The position numbers and the translations under genes were made by a program. From NCBI RefSeq assembly GCF_042684265.1, contig NZ_JBHULB010000011.1:62001-126000 (forward strand): DNA of 64,000 nt. Direction: 5' to 3'. The DNA is from Croceitalea marina. Lineage in GTDB: Bacteria > Bacteroidota > Bacteroidia > Flavobacteriales > Flavobacteriaceae. Shown in pieces: positions 32,916 to 41,710 of this stretch (the stretch's first letter is position 1; the number at the start of each line of letters is the position of its first letter). The notes below the pieces were generated by a model, which saw nothing but the letters and a program-made list of their open reading frames with translations, was not told the DNA's origin and searched no databases.

Positions 32916-34919
32916 TCAGGTTTTAGGAATTGTAATTATAAAGCAGCTTCCATTAGGTGAATTGGGTTCAATTTTAAGCAGACTATTATTTTTTTGAAGT
33001 AGTTCCTTACATATAGAAAGACCAAGACCTGTTCCCTTTTCATTGTTTGTTCCCTTGGTCGAATACATTTTATCCTGATTAAAAAGTTTGGAGTATGTAT
33101 TTTCATCGATGCCAATGCCCGTATCGCAAATTTTAATTGTAGTATGGATTGAAGTACTGTCAGAACAAATTTCTATTTCCCCATTATTAGGAGTAAATTT
33201 AATGGCGTTGCTTATAAGGTTTCGAAAGATTATTCTAAGATGCTCACAGTCGAAATCTACAATATACTCTGCCGTTATTTTATTTCTTATTTGAATATTT
33301 TTTTTAAGGGCTTCAATGCTGAAAACAGCAATGGTATCGGCTACTATCTTTGTGATATTCATTTTAGAAGGGTCGGCCCTTATGCCGTCCATTTGGCTTT
33401 GAGCCCAATAGAGTAGGTTGTTGAGGGTAAAAGTACTATAATCTACATTGTTTTGAATTCTTGGGGTTAAGGCTATCATCTCTTTAGGCGAAATAGCTTT
33501 GTCTTTAAATAATTCAAGTAGCTCTTTTAATGTATTTAGAGGTGTTTTTAAGTCATGGCCGATAATAGAGAATATTCTGTCTTTAGTGCTATTTATCTCT
33601 TTGAGTTTTCTATTTGCTTCTTTTTGATTACTATTATTTTGACGTATGAGCATTGCTATGATCAAGGATATGATCAGTGCAAATACGATAACCCGGTTAA
33701 CCGATTTCTGTTGTGAGAGTTTTTTTTCGTTTTCTAGTTTTATCCGTAGCTGTTCCTTGTCAAATTCTTGTTTAGCTCTTAAAAATTTCAGATTATTAAT
33801 TTTACCAGCCACATTTATCTTTAGACTTAGGCTGTCAAAGGCCCTTTGATAGGTAATCATTTTCGGAAGATTTCCTATTTGAAACTCTAGCTCCTTCAAA
33901 TAAAAATAGGACTGTTTAATGAACCTTTGGTCGTTTATTTTTTTAGCAAGCGAGTGCATTTCAAGGATATATGGCTCCGCCTTTTTTAACTCATTCTTAT
34001 TGATATAAATCTTGGAAAAGAGCTCATTAGCCTGCAGCTCATCCCTTGGGTTATCTATGAGTTTAAGTATACTGTCTGATTTCTGATTCCAACTTAGAGC
34101 GGTATCGAACATACGTTTGGCAACAAAGTATCTCGCATTCACTCTATAAATTCTTGAGATCCATAAAAGATTTTGTGTTTTTGCCAAAAAGTCAATGCTT
34201 TTATCTATATAAACCCTTGCCATTTTCAAGTCTCCTTTGTCTAAGGCATTTAGAGCAATATTTGATTTTGTAATTGCCAGATCCATTGCGTCTCCAGATA
34301 TATTCCAGAGACTGTCGGCAATAATATATTCTTCTTGAGCTTCATCGTACAGATTATTTGACCAATATACGTAGCCTAGATTATGCCTTAATGTTGCTTC
34401 TGTTTTTTTAAGATTATTATTCTTGGCAATACTTATCGCCTTATATGAGCTATCAAAACCTTTCTTTATGTCTTCATTAAAAAAATGGTTCAAAGACATG
34501 CTCTTTAAAAGTTCCACCAATAATTTTGGATGCTCGTTGATTAGTAATTGATTTTGAATTGATTTGTAGACCTCATCGGCTTTTTTAGGATTTCCAATAT
34601 CGGAATAATAGTCTCCTTGTCTTATGCTGGCCTCTATTTCCCCATCAAAATAAGATATTCTTTGACTACTATTCAGAGCTTTATCGGCGTAAAACTTTAA
34701 ACTATCAGGATTTATAAATCGGTAAGAGTGTGCAAGTTTGTTTAAAATGGAAACATATTCTGTTGTCTCTGCGGCGTTTTCAGAAAATAACTTGAGTTTT
34801 AGTTGTAAACTGTCTCTTGTATTGGTTTGCGATATTAAGTGAGAAGACGAAAAAAAGAATATCAGGATGAAAAACAGTCTTTCTTTAGCGATTGAATAAA
34901 AATTAAACAATAATATCAT
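32916..34919 (-). CDS. TPR-containing membrane histidine kinase (B)
   Basis: This 667-residue paralogue of the kinase at 30699-32792 has a signal/anchor at ~15-30, TPR-like helices at ~60-380 with weak repeat spacing, a coiled coil, a membrane helix at ~409-426 and a catalytic core. The phosphoacceptor is in FSIIGHDLKTP (His455). HATPase boxes NLISNAIKF, DTGIGI and GTGLGLSICKELLQKNNS are intact. The tail is the usual SCFIITIPKT. It sits directly upstream in the same orientation and probably arose by tandem duplication. No response regulator is adjacent. Confidence 0.92.
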   Translation of the reverse strand: MILLFNFYSIAKERLFFILIFFFSSSHLISQTNTRDSLQLKLKLFSENAAETTEYVSILNKLAHSYRFINPDSLKFYADKALNSSQRISYFDGEIEASIRQGDYYSDIGNPKKADEVYKSIQNQLLINEHPKLLVELLKSMSLNHFFNEDIKKGFDSSYKAISIAKNNNLKKTEATLRHNLGYVYWSNNLYDEAQEEYIIADSLWNISGDAMDLAITKSNIALNALDKGDLKMARVYIDKSIDFLAKTQNLLWISRIYRVNARYFVAKRMFDTALSWNQKSDSILKLIDNPRDELQANELFSKIYINKNELKKAEPYILEMHSLAKKINDQRFIKQSYFYLKELEFQIGNLPKMITYQRAFDSLSLKINVAGKINNLKFLRAKQEFDKEQLRIKLENEKKLSQQKSVNRVIVFALIISLIIAMLIRQNNSNQKEANRKLKEINSTKDRIFSIIGHDLKTPLNTLKELLELFKDKAISPKEMIALTPRIQNNVDYSTFTLNNLLYWAQSQMDGIRADPSKMNITKIVADTIAVFSIEALKKNIQIRNKITAEYIVDFDCEHLRIIFRNLISNAIKFTPNNGEIEICSDSTSIHTTIKICDTGIGIDENTYSKLFNQDKMYSTKGTNNEKGTGLGLSICKELLQKNNSLLKIEPNSPNGSCFIITIPKT

Positions 34920-34999
34920 TAAATGAAACTCCCTATTTTACATTAAGTAAGGAAGTTAGTAATAATTACACTTAATTTTTTATTAATCCAAACTTTTAT

Positions 35000-35031
35000 T
35001 TTGAATGATAGAACAAAAAAAATTACATTTG
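35000..35031 (+). promoter_or_regulatory. consensus Bacteroidota promoter of tRNA-His
   Basis: TTTG (35000-35003) is followed after exactly 20 bases by TACATTTG (35024-35031), a complete match to the group consensus. The tRNA begins 14 bases further on. Confidence 0.85.
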
Positions 35032-35044
35032 CAACCGTAAAAAT

Positions 35045-35122
35045 GGTGGTTGTAGCTCAGCTGGTTAGAGCATCGGTTTGTGGTACCGAGGGTCGCCGGT
35101 TCGAACCCGGTCTTCCACCCCA
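35045..35122 (+). tRNA. tRNA-His (GTG), with encoded CCA
   Basis: The cloverleaf is clear. Anticodon stem TCGGT/ACCGA closes a loop with anticodon GTG at 35080-35082. The T-loop TTCGAAC is at 35100-35106. The extra G-1 (35045) faces C73 (35119), which is diagnostic of tRNA-His. CCA (35120-35122) is encoded. In the acceptor stem the 5th and 6th positions (T50, T51 in the last two digits) face T114 and T113, so two U-U mismatches are present. Confidence 0.95.
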
Positions 35123-35127
35123 ATAAA

Positions 35128-35157
35128 AATAAAGCCTCCTAATTAGGAGGCTTTATT
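35128..35157. terminator. bidirectional terminator between tRNA-His and the M28 gene
   Basis: This is a perfect 30-base palindrome, with AGCCTCCTAA at its core followed by its reverse complement, flanked by A-tract and T-tract. It can stop transcription from both the tRNA and the convergent peptidase gene. Confidence 0.88.
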
Positions 35158-35176
35158 CGTTTTCGAAGGTTTTTAC

Positions 35177-36739
35177 TTATTTAGAAGCTTTATCCACCTC
35201 TGGTTTTTTATCCCTATTTGCTATTTCCCAAGCAGTATGAAATACTAGTCTGGTTCTGTTTTCTAGCAGGTCGTAGTTTATTTTATCAGGCGTATCCCCG
35301 GGTTTATGATAATCGGCATGTGTACCGTTAAAATAAAAGATAATCGGAATATTGTTCTTAGCAAAGTTATAATGGTCACTTCTATAGTAAAAACGATTAG
35401 GGTCGTTTTCATCATTAAAGGTGTAATCTAATTCTATATTGGTGTATTTAGCGTTAATTTCTTCAGAAAGCTCATGAAGTTCGGTGCTAAGTTTATCTGA
35501 ACCAATGAGATAAACATAGTTTCTATTACCTTCTCTTTTCGGGTCGATACGACCAATCATATCAATATTTAAATTAGCCACTGTTTGCTCAAGCGGAAAA
35601 ATCGGATTGTAATCTGTGTAATATTTTGAACCTAAAAGCCCTTTTTCCTCTCCCGTGACGTGAAGAAAAACAACCGACCTCTTTGGTCCGTTACCTTCTG
35701 TTGCCGCTTTTTTGAAAGCTTCGGCAATTTCTAAGAGCGCCACACTACCAGAACCGTCATCATCAGCTCCATTATTTATCTGTCCGTCCGCGGTTACCCC
35801 GATATGGTCTAAGTGAGATGATATGATAAGATATTCGTTAGGCTTTTCAGAACCTTTGATAATTGCAGCAACATTTTCTGAGTCAATTTTATCGTTTGCA
35901 CTTTGCACTTCCAATTGCAAATCTACAGGTAACTTAGCGGGTTTGTTATCGCTATTGATATCATCTTTCAATGCAGATGCCGCTTTTTCGTTTAGAAGTA
36001 CGATAAAGTTTTCTGATGTCTCAGCGGCAAGGCCCATTCTACCTGCGTCATTGGTCTTCATGTAATCAAAATAGCGCTTAAAACGACTGAAATTCTGACC
36101 GTCATAATACAAGGCTCCAATGGCCCCTTTAGAAAATGCAAGGGCAGATTTTTTACCCATTGCTTCTGACATATTGCTCCAGACCGATTTTTCATCAGAA
36201 CCAGAAAGCACATAAGTGCCATCATCATTCATTGGTTCACCAGACTTTATTAACAAAATTTTGCCCGTAACATCTAAATTTTTGTAATCTGAGTAGTTTT
36301 CTTCTTCAACTCCATAGCCGACATAATCTATTTCTTGAGGATTACCTTGTGCCGAAGTAAATGTTAAAAGGTCTTCACCTAACTCATAGATATTTCCATT
36401 TATTTTGATGCTGCCTGTAGGGACTTTTCCAATTTCCAAAGGCACTTTCTGAAAATAATCACCATTGGTTTGCGCCGCGGGAATACCGAGTGTTTCATAG
36501 TGTTTCTTTAAATAGGCAATTGCCTTTTTCTGCCCGGGTTTGCCTGTTTCTCGGCCTTCAAACTCATCAGATGCATATGTATACAAATGCTCTTTCAATT
36601 CATCTTCGGTAATGGTTGCTGCATATGTTACAGGGTCTGCTTGCTGCACTGTAACAATATTCTCTTTAGTAGAAATAGTTTTTTGAGAAGAATTGCATGC
36701 AGCTACTAAACCTACAGCAATTAAAAATACTTTTTTCAT
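35177..36739 (-). CDS. secreted M28-family metallopeptidase
   Basis: This 520-residue protein has a lipoprotein-like signal (MKKVFLIAVGLVAACNSS, lipobox VAAC, Cys15). A PA-type insert domain (~95-260) precedes the M28 catalytic domain (~280-510). Zinc ligands are visible in SSHLDHIGV, NGADDDGSGS, TGEEKGLLGS, NIDMIGR and YHKPGDT. M28 enzymes are aminopeptidases or carboxypeptidases that act on extracellular peptides. The lipobox suggests outer-membrane attachment. It is convergent with tRNA-His, separated by a palindromic terminator. Confidence 0.92.
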   Translation of the reverse strand: MKKVFLIAVGLVAACNSSQKTISTKENIVTVQQADPVTYAATITEDELKEHLYTYASDEFEGRETGKPGQKKAIAYLKKHYETLGIPAAQTNGDYFQKVPLEIGKVPTGSIKINGNIYELGEDLLTFTSAQGNPQEIDYVGYGVEEENYSDYKNLDVTGKILLIKSGEPMNDDGTYVLSGSDEKSVWSNMSEAMGKKSALAFSKGAIGALYYDGQNFSRFKRYFDYMKTNDAGRMGLAAETSENFIVLLNEKAASALKDDINSDNKPAKLPVDLQLEVQSANDKIDSENVAAIIKGSEKPNEYLIISSHLDHIGVTADGQINNGADDDGSGSVALLEIAEAFKKAATEGNGPKRSVVFLHVTGEEKGLLGSKYYTDYNPIFPLEQTVANLNIDMIGRIDPKREGNRNYVYLIGSDKLSTELHELSEEINAKYTNIELDYTFNDENDPNRFYYRSDHYNFAKNNIPIIFYFNGTHADYHKPGDTPDKINYDLLENRTRLVFHTAWEIANRDKKPEVDKASK

Positions 36740-36788
36740 CAGATAAATTTAAAAATGAAGTTGGCCAAAAATAACTAAAAGATTAATA

Positions 36789-36818
36789 AACTGATGATTC
36801 TCAGTTAATTTACTTTTC
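36789..36818 (+). promoter_or_regulatory. inverted repeat and -7 element before the hydroxyproline operon
   Basis: AACTGA (36789-36794) and TCAGTT (36801-36806) are perfect inverted arms six bases apart. A -7-like TACTTTTC follows at 36811-36818. The repeat lies where a -33 to -7 spacer would be, so it could be a repressor operator. No regulator gene is nearby. Confidence 0.4.
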
Positions 36819-36859
36819 AAAGCTTTATGTATCTTGTTAAGAATTTTAAAACTATAAAA

Positions 36860-37774
36860 ATGTACTTCAATTGGGAGGGTGTTATGCCCGCGGTGACTAC
36901 CAAATTCACGGATGATGATACCTTGGATTTAGATATGTTCGCCGTAAATATAAAGGCACAAATTGATGCAGGCGTTCATGGACTTGTACTTGGCGGAACC
37001 TTGGGTGAGGCAAGTACGCTTACAGATGATGAAAAACGTGTTTTAATTGAAACAACTGTAGGTTTAGCAGATGGAAGGTTGCCTGTAATTATAAATATAG
37101 CGGAACAGTCTACCAAAGATGCCATCAGGGCGGCTGATAACGCCGATAAATATGGTGCTGATGGATTAATGATGCTGCCTCCAATGCGATATAAATCAAC
37201 TGATTACGAAACTGTAACCTATTTTGAAACGGTAGCTAAAAGCACCGATTTACCAATTATGATTTACAATAACCCAGTAGATTATAAAATTGAGGTAACC
37301 TTAGATATGTTAGATCAACTTTTAAAGCTTGACAATATTCAGGCGGTTAAAGAATCTACTCGAAATGTTTCTAACGTCACACGAATTAAAAATAAGTTCA
37401 AAAATCGTTTGAAAGTTCTCTGTGGGGTAGATACTTTGGCCTTAGAAAGTATTCTAATGGGAGCTGATGGGTGGGTTGCAGGTTTGGTTTGCGCGTTTCC
37501 AAGGGAGACGGTAGCTATTTATGAACTCGCTAAAGCGGGAAGGATAGATGAGGCGATACGTATTTACCGTTGGTTTTTACCTTTGTTAGAGCTAGATATT
37601 AATCCGCAATTGGTTCAAAATATTAAACTGGCCGAGGTAGCTACGGGTATTGGAACAGAGAATGTAAGGGCACCAAGGCTTCCTTTACAAGGACCTGAAA
37701 GAGAACGAGTACTCGAAATCATCGAACAAGGAGTTAAAACTAGACCTGATCTACCAGATTACAAATCATTATGA
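36860..37774 (+). CDS. dihydrodipicolinate-synthase-family deaminase of the hydroxyproline pathway
   Basis: This 304-residue (beta/alpha)8 protein belongs to the DapA superfamily. LVLGGTLGEASTL is the substrate-carboxylate loop, and the Schiff-base Lys lies in QAVKEST (near residue 168). By context it is the cis-4-hydroxy-D-proline-pathway deaminase that converts 1-pyrroline-4-hydroxy-2-carboxylate to 2-oxoglutarate semialdehyde. The start ATG at 36860 is preferred because MYFNWEGVMPAVTTKF begins the conserved region; the 11 upstream codons are not conserved-looking. Its stop overlaps the next start by four bases. Confidence 0.88.
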   Translation: MYFNWEGVMPAVTTKFTDDDTLDLDMFAVNIKAQIDAGVHGLVLGGTLGEASTLTDDEKRVLIETTVGLADGRLPVIINIAEQSTKDAIRAADNADKYGADGLMMLPPMRYKSTDYETVTYFETVAKSTDLPIMIYNNPVDYKIEVTLDMLDQLLKLDNIQAVKESTRNVSNVTRIKNKFKNRLKVLCGVDTLALESILMGADGWVAGLVCAFPRETVAIYELAKAGRIDEAIRIYRWFLPLLELDINPQLVQNIKLAEVATGIGTENVRAPRLPLQGPERERVLEIIEQGVKTRPDLPDYKSL

Positions 37775-39357
37775 TTACAGGAAAAAATTATATCGGAAAT
37801 AAGCTTTCCAGTTCAGGAAACAAAACCTTCACCACATTCAACCCAGAATCGAATACCGAAAATTATTGGAAGCTTTATGAAGCCTCTGACGCTGAAGTTG
37901 ACGAAGCTATGCGACTAGCTCATGATGCCTTTAAAGTATACAAAACTATGCCAGGGAGGCGTAAAGGTGATTTTCTAAACCATATCGCCCTTGAGATAGA
38001 AGCTTTAGGCGATAAGCTGATAAAGGTATATTGTGAAGAAACCGGTCTACCTGAGGGTAGAGCAAAAGGGGAACGCGCAAGAACGGTAGGTCAATTAAGA
38101 ATGTTTGCCAATTTAGTAGAAGAAGGTTCATGGGTACAAGCAACAATTGATACAGCTTTGCCCGATAGAGCTCCTATGGCAAAGCCTGATTTACGAAAAA
38201 TGATGCTGCCTCTAGGACCTGTAGTGGTTTTTGGAGCTAGTAATTTTCCTTTGGCGTATTCTACGGCCGGAGGAGATACAGCAAGTGCATTAGCATCTGG
38301 CTGTCCAGTTGTGGTGAAAAGTCACCCCATGCATGCAGGTACCGGAGAATTAGTGGCTTCGGCAATTATAAGGGCAGCAGAGAAAACAGGTATGCCAAAT
38401 GGCGTTTTTTCTAACCTCAATAGTAGCGGTATCGAAGTTGGCAAGAAGTTGGTAGAACATCCACTCTCGAAAGCAATCGGTTTTACGGGAAGTATTAAGG
38501 GGGGAAGAGCACTCTATGATATGGCAGCTAATCGTGAAGAACCAATACCTGTTTTTGCCGAAATGGGAAGCGTAAATCCAGTTGTATTTCTTCCTCGGGC
38601 ATTAAAAGAGAAAGGCAAAACTTTGGCAAAGACCTACGCTGGTTCGATTACTTTGGGGGCAGGGCAGTTCTGCACTAATCCTGGGTTGCTTTTTGCCATA
38701 GATAGTGTTGAGTTGGACTCATTTATTGAAGAATTGGCCACAGAAATAGTAAAAGTCAAGCCTTTTTGTATGCTAAACCCTCAAATAAAGAAGTATTACC
38801 AGGCCAATAAGTCTAAAGTTCAAAGTGAGACCGGTGTGCAAATAAAAGCTAGTTTAGATGACAGTCCAGATAATTACGCAAATCAGGCATTGGCAATAGT
38901 TTCGGGTTCTACATTTATAGTGAATAAATCATTGCAAAATGAAGTTTTTGGGCCGTTTTCGATGATTGTAAAATGCAGTAGCATAAAGGAACTCGAAAGT
39001 GCAATAACTGTTTTAGAAGGACAATTAACAGGAACTATTGTTTCTGAAAACAATGAAATTTTCTACTATAAAGAAGTAGTGGCCGCTCTTCAAAACAGGG
39101 TAGGGCGTTTAATTTTTAATGGTGTTCCTACCGGAGTAGAGGTTTGTTCGGCTATGCAACACGGTGGGCCATATCCGGCATCGACTGACAGTCGGTTCGG
39201 TGCTGTTGGTTCACAGGCCATATACCGATGGGTAAGGCCGGTAAGTTTTCAAAATTGGCCAAATGAATTACTACCGCTGGAGCTTCAAGATGATAATCCA
39301 CTCGAAATCAACAGAACTTTAAATGGTGATTTGATTCAAAACAATAGTAAACGATAA
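37771..39357 (+). CDS. 2,5-dioxovalerate (2-oxoglutarate semialdehyde) dehydrogenase
   Basis: This 528-residue aldehyde dehydrogenase oxidises 2-oxoglutarate semialdehyde to 2-oxoglutarate with NAD(P). The cofactor region VFGASNFPLAYSTAGGDTASALASGCPVVVK is typical of the KGSADH branch. The catalytic Glu is in FAEMGSVNPV (near residue 264) and the nucleophilic Cys is in GAGQFCTNPG (near 303). It begins inside the deaminase stop (ATGA), so translation is coupled. It is the last step of the pathway, feeding the TCA cycle. Confidence 0.93.
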   Translation: MITGKNYIGNKLSSSGNKTFTTFNPESNTENYWKLYEASDAEVDEAMRLAHDAFKVYKTMPGRRKGDFLNHIALEIEALGDKLIKVYCEETGLPEGRAKGERARTVGQLRMFANLVEEGSWVQATIDTALPDRAPMAKPDLRKMMLPLGPVVVFGASNFPLAYSTAGGDTASALASGCPVVVKSHPMHAGTGELVASAIIRAAEKTGMPNGVFSNLNSSGIEVGKKLVEHPLSKAIGFTGSIKGGRALYDMAANREEPIPVFAEMGSVNPVVFLPRALKEKGKTLAKTYAGSITLGAGQFCTNPGLLFAIDSVELDSFIEELATEIVKVKPFCMLNPQIKKYYQANKSKVQSETGVQIKASLDDSPDNYANQALAIVSGSTFIVNKSLQNEVFGPFSMIVKCSSIKELESAITVLEGQLTGTIVSENNEIFYYKEVVAALQNRVGRLIFNGVPTGVEVCSAMQHGGPYPASTDSRFGAVGSQAIYRWVRPVSFQNWPNELLPLELQDDNPLEINRTLNGDLIQNNSKR

Positions 39358-39364
39358 TTGAAGA

Positions 39365-40375
39365 ATGACACTCCATAAATTTAAATGTATAGATGCCCAC
39401 ACATGTGGAAATCCAGTTCGCTTGGTTGTTGAGGGAGGACCGAATCTAATTGGTTCCTCAATGAATGAAAAGCGACTACATTTTTTAAAAGAGTTCGATT
39501 GGATAAGAACCGGGTTAATGTTTGAGCCACGAGGACATGATATGATGAGCGGAAGCATTTTATATCCACCACATAATCCCAAGAATGATGTTTCGGTATT
39601 GTTTATCGAAACATCTGGATGTTTGCCTATGTGTGGGCATGGAACTATTGGAACTATTACAATAGCTATCGAAAGAGGTCTAATTGTGCCTAAAGTTCTT
39701 GGGAGAATTAGAATGGAAGCACCGGCGGGCTTAGTGGAGATAGAATATCATAAACCAAAAGACAAAGTTGAATGGGTAAAGCTTACTAATGTAAAGAGTT
39801 ACTTAGCTCATGAAGGATTGGAAGTTAACTGTCCTGAATTAGGAGAGTTAGTTTTTGATGTTGCCTATGGCGGAAATTTTTATGCCATTATTGATCCGCA
39901 AACCAATTTTAGTGGAGTACAAGATTTTTCAGCAAGCAAGTTGGTTCAGCTTTCGCAAAATATTAGAAATCTGATAAATGAAAAATACCCAGACCAATTT
40001 ATTCACCCAGAAAATGATTCAATTCGCGACGTTTCCCATCTACTTTGGACCGGAAATCCCTTAAATGTAAATTCTTCAGGTAGAAACGCAGTTTTTTACG
40101 GCGATAAAGCAATCGACCGTTCGCCTTGTGGAACTGGCACTTCCGCAAGACTAGCCCAACTATATGCAAAAGGCAAGTTACAAGTAGGAGAAGAGTTTAT
40201 TCATGAGAGTTATATAGGTTCTACTTTTATAGGAAAAATAGAGCGTGAGACACAATTAGACGGTGTAAAAGCTATTGTTCCTAGTATAAAAGGCTGGGCA
40301 AAAATATATGGTGAAAATACTATTACAATAGATACCGAAGATGATCCGTACGCGCACGGATTTCAAGTTATTTGA
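39365..40375 (+). CDS. 4-hydroxyproline 2-epimerase
   Basis: This 336-residue proline-racemase family enzyme converts trans-4-hydroxy-L-proline to cis-4-hydroxy-D-proline. Both catalytic cysteines are present: Cys90 in MCGHGTIG and Cys255 in DRSPCGTGTS. This separates it from the Ser/Cys dehydratase subgroup. It begins seven bases after the aldehyde dehydrogenase stop and its TGA is followed immediately by the ATG of the oxidase gene. Proline racemase is the main alternative, but the surrounding genes favour hydroxyproline. Confidence 0.92.
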   Translation: MTLHKFKCIDAHTCGNPVRLVVEGGPNLIGSSMNEKRLHFLKEFDWIRTGLMFEPRGHDMMSGSILYPPHNPKNDVSVLFIETSGCLPMCGHGTIGTITIAIERGLIVPKVLGRIRMEAPAGLVEIEYHKPKDKVEWVKLTNVKSYLAHEGLEVNCPELGELVFDVAYGGNFYAIIDPQTNFSGVQDFSASKLVQLSQNIRNLINEKYPDQFIHPENDSIRDVSHLLWTGNPLNVNSSGRNAVFYGDKAIDRSPCGTGTSARLAQLYAKGKLQVGEEFIHESYIGSTFIGKIERETQLDGVKAIVPSIKGWAKIYGENTITIDTEDDPYAHGFQVI

Positions 40376-41629
40376 ATGGGCAAAAGAATTATTATTATTG
40401 GAGGCGGAATTATCGGGCTGTGTTCGGCTTATTATCTTGAGAAAGACGGGCATGACATTACCATAATAGATAAATCTGAAATGAATTCTGGGGCATCTTA
40501 TGTAAATGCAGGTTATATAACCCCAAGTCATATTATTCCCATGGCATCTCCAGGAATGATTTCGAAAGGATTACGGTATATGTTTGATTCAAGTAGTCCT
40601 TTTTACATGAAGCCAAGGCTAGATAAGGATTTTATTAAGTGGGCCTGGTATTTTAAGAAGTCGTCAACTATAGAAAAGGTTGAAAAAGCAATTCCTTTGA
40701 TTAAAGACCTTAATGTGTTGAGCAGAGAGTTGTTTATGGATATTAAAGCATCCGGAGATTTAGGAAACTTCCACCTTGAGCGTAAAGGCTTGTTGATGTA
40801 TTACCAAACCCAAGCTGAAGGAGACCACGAGATGCTAGTAGCCGAAAAAGCTAAATTTTTAGGTTTGGAAGTTAAGCAATTAGATGCTGCAGGGATACGG
40901 AAAATAGAACCAAATATTTCCGTTAACGCCATAGGTGCTGTGCATTATGAGTGTGACGGGCATACCACACCAAATGAGTTTATGCAAAAGATGAAGAACT
41001 ATCTTGAGGGGAAAGGAGTTCGTATCTACACGAATGAAGAAGTTGTAAGTTTCAAAGCTTCGAATGAAAAAATCGCTACAGTAGAAACAACTAAAAATGT
41101 ATACAAGACCGATGACCTTGTTTTTGCTGCAGGGTCATGGTCATCGAACTTGGCCAAAAAATTAGAAATTTCGCTACCAATTCAAGCAGGTAAAGGGTAT
41201 CGAATCGATGTAAAAGAACCAACGGGTATTACAATGCCTGCTATACTAATGGAAGCAAAAATGGCGGTAACGCCTATGAAAGGTTTTACGCGTTTTGCGG
41301 GTACTATGGAATTTTCAGGCATAAATTCGAAGATTAGAAAGAAAAGAGTAGCGGCAATAGCAAATAATGCTTCAAACTATTTTAAAGGCCTTCAAATCTC
41401 TCAAAGTGATAGAGCAAAAGCGCAATGTGGGTTACGACCAGTGAGCCCAGATGGTCTACCTTACATCGGTAAGGCTTCTGGATATAGAAACCTTGTTATC
41501 GCTACGGGCCATGCTATGATGGGGTGGAGTTTAGGGCCCATAACAGGTAGTTTAGTCGCTCAGTTAATTTCTAACTCTAAAACTACTTTAGATATAAAAG
41601 CATTGCATCCTGAGCGAAAATTCAAGTAG
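40376..41629 (+). CDS. cis-4-hydroxy-D-proline dehydrogenase (FAD-dependent)
   Basis: This 417-residue D-amino-acid dehydrogenase-like flavoprotein starts with the FAD-binding GGGIIGLCSAYYLEKDGH (residues 8-25). The C-terminal GHAMMGWSLGPITG is typical of the DadA/glycine-oxidase group. In this operon it should oxidise cis-4-hydroxy-D-proline to 1-pyrroline-4-hydroxy-2-carboxylate, the substrate of the deaminase gene. No membrane segment is present. It is the last gene of the operon and directly abuts the epimerase stop. Confidence 0.9.
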   Translation: MGKRIIIIGGGIIGLCSAYYLEKDGHDITIIDKSEMNSGASYVNAGYITPSHIIPMASPGMISKGLRYMFDSSSPFYMKPRLDKDFIKWAWYFKKSSTIEKVEKAIPLIKDLNVLSRELFMDIKASGDLGNFHLERKGLLMYYQTQAEGDHEMLVAEKAKFLGLEVKQLDAAGIRKIEPNISVNAIGAVHYECDGHTTPNEFMQKMKNYLEGKGVRIYTNEEVVSFKASNEKIATVETTKNVYKTDDLVFAAGSWSSNLAKKLEISLPIQAGKGYRIDVKEPTGITMPAILMEAKMAVTPMKGFTRFAGTMEFSGINSKIRKKRVAAIANNASNYFKGLQISQSDRAKAQCGLRPVSPDGLPYIGKASGYRNLVIATGHAMMGWSLGPITGSLVAQLISNSKTTLDIKALHPERKFK

Positions 41630-41710
41630 AATTTATTCTATTGGGCATAATTTCGATGTTTGGCACTTCATTTGCTTTCCATTTGTTTTAAATCAGAGTA
41701 TTTTTGTAGT

